From NCBI GenBank assembly GCA_903876715.1, contig CAIRBF010000010.1, positions 1 to 39,247 of the forward strand: a DNA stretch of 39,247 bases, in the 5' to 3' direction. This document shows, one piece after another, positions 37,225 through 39,247 of the stretch. The notes beneath the pieces are model-generated. The model saw nothing but the letters and a program-made list of their open reading frames with translations. It searched no databases and had not been told where the DNA came from. The translations under genes and the position numbers were made by a program. Numbering within the stretch: the first letter of the stretch is position 1; the number at the start of each line of letters is the position of its first letter. The stretch is from an uncultured beta proteobacterium. Its GTDB lineage: Bacteria; Pseudomonadota; Gammaproteobacteria; Burkholderiales; Burkholderiaceae_C.

Positions 37225-37839
37225 ATGAACGGGTCGAAGAACAAGATCATGGCGAGGACGGTGGCTTCCCTCGCGCTGATGGGCAGCGCTGGGCTGGCGA
37301 TGGCCGGCGCGGGGGGCTGGGCGGGCGGCTCGGGAATCGGCTTCGACGACCGCGCCACCGTGCGCGAGGTGCAGCCGCAATACGAACGGGTGAACGTCCC
37401 GCGACGGGAATGCCGCACCGAACTCGTGCCCGAGCGCCGCGTCGAACGCGGCGAGCGTAATCTGGCCGGGCCCCTGGTCGGCGGCATCGTCGGCGGGCTG
37501 GTCGGTTCACAGCTCGGACGCGGCGAAGGCCGCGTCGCCTCGGCAGCCGTGGGTGCGATAGCCGGCGCGATCACAGGGGACGCTTTGTCCGACCGTGGAC
37601 CAGCGCGCGAGGAGATCCATCACCGGGAGGTGCAGCGCTGCCGCGACGTCGATCAGTGGGAAAGCCGGTTGAGCGGCTACCGGGTCACGTACGAGTATGC
37701 CGGCCGTACCCACACCACCGTTCTTCCCTATGATCCGGGCCACACGCTGGCGGTGCAGGTGTCGGTGACGCCCGACCACGAGCGCGAGCGCCGCGGACGT
37801 GTCCCGGGGCGGGGGCTGGACGGAGATGGCTGGCGCTGA
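37225..37839 (+). CDS. Glycine-zipper outer-membrane or periplasmic protein (17-kDa antigen-like)
   Basis: 204 residues. N-terminal signal peptide: MNGSKNKIMARTVASLALMG with cleavage probably after LAMA. A central glycine zipper, GPLVGGIVGGLVGSQLG then VGAIAGAITGD (about 80-120), suggests a membrane-spanning hairpin. Two cysteines flank it (RRECRTEL and EVQRCRDVD). The C-terminus YRVTYEYAGRTHTTVLPYDPG is common in such proteins. No Cys at the cleavage site, so not a lipoprotein. Function unknown. Starts ATG 37225. Confidence 0.8.
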   Translation: MNGSKNKIMARTVASLALMGSAGLAMAGAGGWAGGSGIGFDDRATVREVQPQYERVNVPRRECRTELVPERRVERGERNLAGPLVGGIVGGLVGSQLGRGEGRVASAAVGAIAGAITGDALSDRGPAREEIHHREVQRCRDVDQWESRLSGYRVTYEYAGRTHTTVLPYDPGHTLAVQVSVTPDHERERRGRVPGRGLDGDGWR

Positions 37840-37906
37840 GGTCCCCACGCGCGCCGTCAAACGGCGCGCATGGGACACTCCGCGCAGGCACCGACCGCAG
37901 CACACC

Positions 37907-38209
37907 ATGAGGCCTCTGCAAAGCCCAGCGATCGCAGGTAACCGGCTCTGGATGGCGGCAGTCCTGTGGGCCGCCGCGACAGTGAACGCCGCCGCCCAGA
38001 ATTCAGCGCCGCTGCCGTCGCCCGCGGTGCTGCTGAGCCAGGCCGCGCGACTGACCCTTGAGCAAGCCGTGGACCGGGTGCAGCAGGCCACAGGCGGGCG
38101 CGTGCTCGACGCGCGCGACGCGGGCGGCGTCTATCGGATCAAGGTGTTGACACCGCGCGGCGAGGTGCGCGTCGTCCTGGTCGACCCACGCACCGGCGCC
38201 ATGCGTTGA
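37907..38209 (+). CDS. PepSY-domain periplasmic protein
   Basis: 100 residues. Signal peptide MRPLQSPAIAGNRLWMAAVL and so on to AAAQ, then a single PepSY-like domain: LTLEQAVDRVQQATGGRVLDARDAGGVYRIKVLTP with the ending VRVVLVDPRTGAM. PepSY domains often act as protease inhibitors or sensor partners. It lies 65 bp before an OmpR-type response regulator; small PepSY genes commonly accompany such two-component systems, so it may act upstream of the sensor. An ATG further upstream is not preferred, as the signal peptide starts here. Confidence 0.82.
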   Translation: MRPLQSPAIAGNRLWMAAVLWAAATVNAAAQNSAPLPSPAVLLSQAARLTLEQAVDRVQQATGGRVLDARDAGGVYRIKVLTPRGEVRVVLVDPRTGAMR

Positions 38210-38274
38210 CGCGGGCACCGACGTACGCCCAACAGCGCCCGCACCCCAAAGGCTCTGACCCGCGACCATCACCG

Positions 38275-38961
38275 ATGCGCATCCTGGTCGTCGAGGACGA
38301 AGCCGTTCTGCGGCAGCAGTTGCATGAAGAGCTTCAGGGTCAGGGCTATGCGGTGGACAGCTGCGGGGATGGAGACGAGGCGCTGTACCTCGCCACCGAG
38401 TACCCCTTCGACGCTGCCATCGTCGACCTGGGACTGCCCGGCATGCCCGGGTTGGAGGTGATCGCACGGCTGCGACGGCAGGGCAGCCGCCTGCCCCTGC
38501 TGGTGCTGACGGCGCGCGGGCGCTGGCAGGACAAGGTCCAGGGTCTGGAGGCGGGTGCGGACGACTACCTGACCAAACCTTTCCAGCCCGAAGAACTGCT
38601 GGCTCGCCTGAAGGCCTTGCTGCGGCGCGCGGCCGGTGCTGTGCGCGAGGTCTTCGAGTTCGGCCCACTGCAACTGGACCCTGCCACGCAGCGGGTCGCC
38701 ATGCATGGCGACACCGTCGAGCTGACCTCCTTCGAGTACCGCCTGCTCGAGCACCTGGTGCGGCACCGCGACCGCGTGCTCAGCAAGGACGAGCTCGCTG
38801 CCCACCTCTACCCGCGTGACGAGGAGCGCGACAGCAATGTCATCGAGGTGCTGATGGGCCGCCTGCGCCGCAAGCTCGATCCCGACGGCGCGCTGCAGCC
38901 GCTGCAGACCCTGCGCGGTCGCGGCTACCGCTTCATGCTGGGTGATGGCACCGCCGCTTGA
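38275..38961 (+). CDS. OmpR/PhoP-family response regulator
   Basis: 228 residues. Receiver domain 1-115: MRILVVEDEAVLRQQL, phosphoacceptor D51 in AIVDLGLPG, Lys101 in YLTKPFQ. Winged-helix output domain from about 130: LTSFEYRLLEHLVRHRDRVLSKDEL, then DSNVIEVLMGRLRRKLDP and TLRGRGYRFML. Resembles PhoP/QseB/PmrA regulators, but the signal is unknown. Start ATG 38275 fixed by the family N-terminus; the frame extends 23 codons upstream. Sensor kinase gene follows 78 bp later. Confidence 0.94.
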   Translation: MRILVVEDEAVLRQQLHEELQGQGYAVDSCGDGDEALYLATEYPFDAAIVDLGLPGMPGLEVIARLRRQGSRLPLLVLTARGRWQDKVQGLEAGADDYLTKPFQPEELLARLKALLRRAAGAVREVFEFGPLQLDPATQRVAMHGDTVELTSFEYRLLEHLVRHRDRVLSKDELAAHLYPRDEERDSNVIEVLMGRLRRKLDPDGALQPLQTLRGRGYRFMLGDGTAA

Positions 38962-39039
38962 GGTCACTGCAGGCAGGGCAGCGCGCCCCCGTGCGCTCCC
39001 CTGCGCCAGGCCGTCGGCCACTATCACCGGGCAACACTC

Positions 39040-39247
39040 ATGCCGCGACGCTCGCTGACCGCACGCATGGCCCTGGCAGCGGGACTCGTCCTCGCCGTCT
39101 TCATCGTGGTCGTCGGGATCGCCCTCGAACAAGCCCTGCGCGACGGTGCGCGCAACGCCCGTCAGGAGCGGCTCCAGGCCCAGGTCTACCTGCTGCTGGC
39201 CGTGGCCGAGGTCGACGACAGCGGCCGGATGTCGATCGAGAGTCCCC
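39040..39247 (+). CDS. Sensor histidine kinase, start only (cut by the window)
   Basis: First 69 codons of a gene running off the window. MPRRSLTARMALAAGLVLAV and on to a hydrophobic helix (about 8-29), then RDGARNARQERLQAQVYLLLAVAEVDDSGRMSI, which is like the periplasmic start of PhoQ/QseC-type sensors. The kinase core is not visible, so the call rests on the N-terminus and its place right after the response regulator. No strong ribosome binding site was seen. Confidence 0.75.
   Translation, partial: MPRRSLTARMALAAGLVLAVFIVVVGIALEQALRDGARNARQERLQAQVYLLLAVAEVDDSGRMSIESP

Overview
The window is high-GC, almost fully coding chromosomal DNA from a betaproteobacterium. The best fit is a Burkholderiales member of the Comamonadaceae / Sphaerotilaceae (Rubrivivax-Leptothrix) type. 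Support: a complete iscR-iscS-iscU-iscA-hscB-hscA-fdx cluster, an intracellular PHB depolymerase (PHB storage), rsxB next to nth, zapA followed by a 6S RNA, glyA-nrdR-(minor pilins)-ribD, and a TakP-type TRAP transporter. No phage, insertion sequence, CRISPR array, tRNA or rRNA was seen.

Layout. 1-10.4 kb (minus strand): pnp (3' end cut by the window), rpsO, a class I/II aminotransferase, tsaD, then the Fe-S assembly operon, read from iscR at 10.4 kb down to fdx. 10.6-12.8 kb: uvrB (minus). 13-19 kb (plus): an aspartate/aromatic aminotransferase, phaZ, an rsxB gene split by a frameshift, nth, a small coiled-coil gene plus zapA, the 6S RNA gene, rpsU with an intrinsic terminator, a YqeY protein and a DUF442 protein. 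19.1-22.7 kb: a TRAP 2-oxoacid-type transporter whose two membrane genes (plus) converge on the binding-protein gene (minus) over a strong bidirectional terminator. 22.9-27.3 kb: ubiD (minus), a lytic transglycosylase, glyA and nrdR. 27.3-33.4 kb: a six-gene minor-pilin operon. 33.4-37 kb: ribD, a FucU/DapA-like pair (minus) and a LOG-family gene. 37.2 kb to the end: a glycine-zipper envelope protein, a PepSY protein, an OmpR-type regulator and the start of its sensor kinase.

How the genes work together. The ISC block builds Fe-S clusters under IscR control, and local clients include Nth and RsxB. rpsO-pnp couples ribosome and RNA-decay functions and has a long leader hairpin that looks like an RNase III / PNPase autoregulation site. 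The pilin operon encodes two FimT/FimU-like proteins, PilE-, PilW- and PilX-like proteins, and a 707-residue PilV-like protein whose pilin stalk is fused to two Ig-like domains and a cysteine-containing C-terminal domain. No pilY1 is present here, so I infer that this protein may be the pilus-tip adhesin.

Most unusual signals: the PilV-like fusion; a densely palindromic 150-nt leader before the pilin operon that could hide or expose the first ribosome binding site; the rsxB frameshift; the pnp leader hairpin; and an orphan FucU-aldolase pair.
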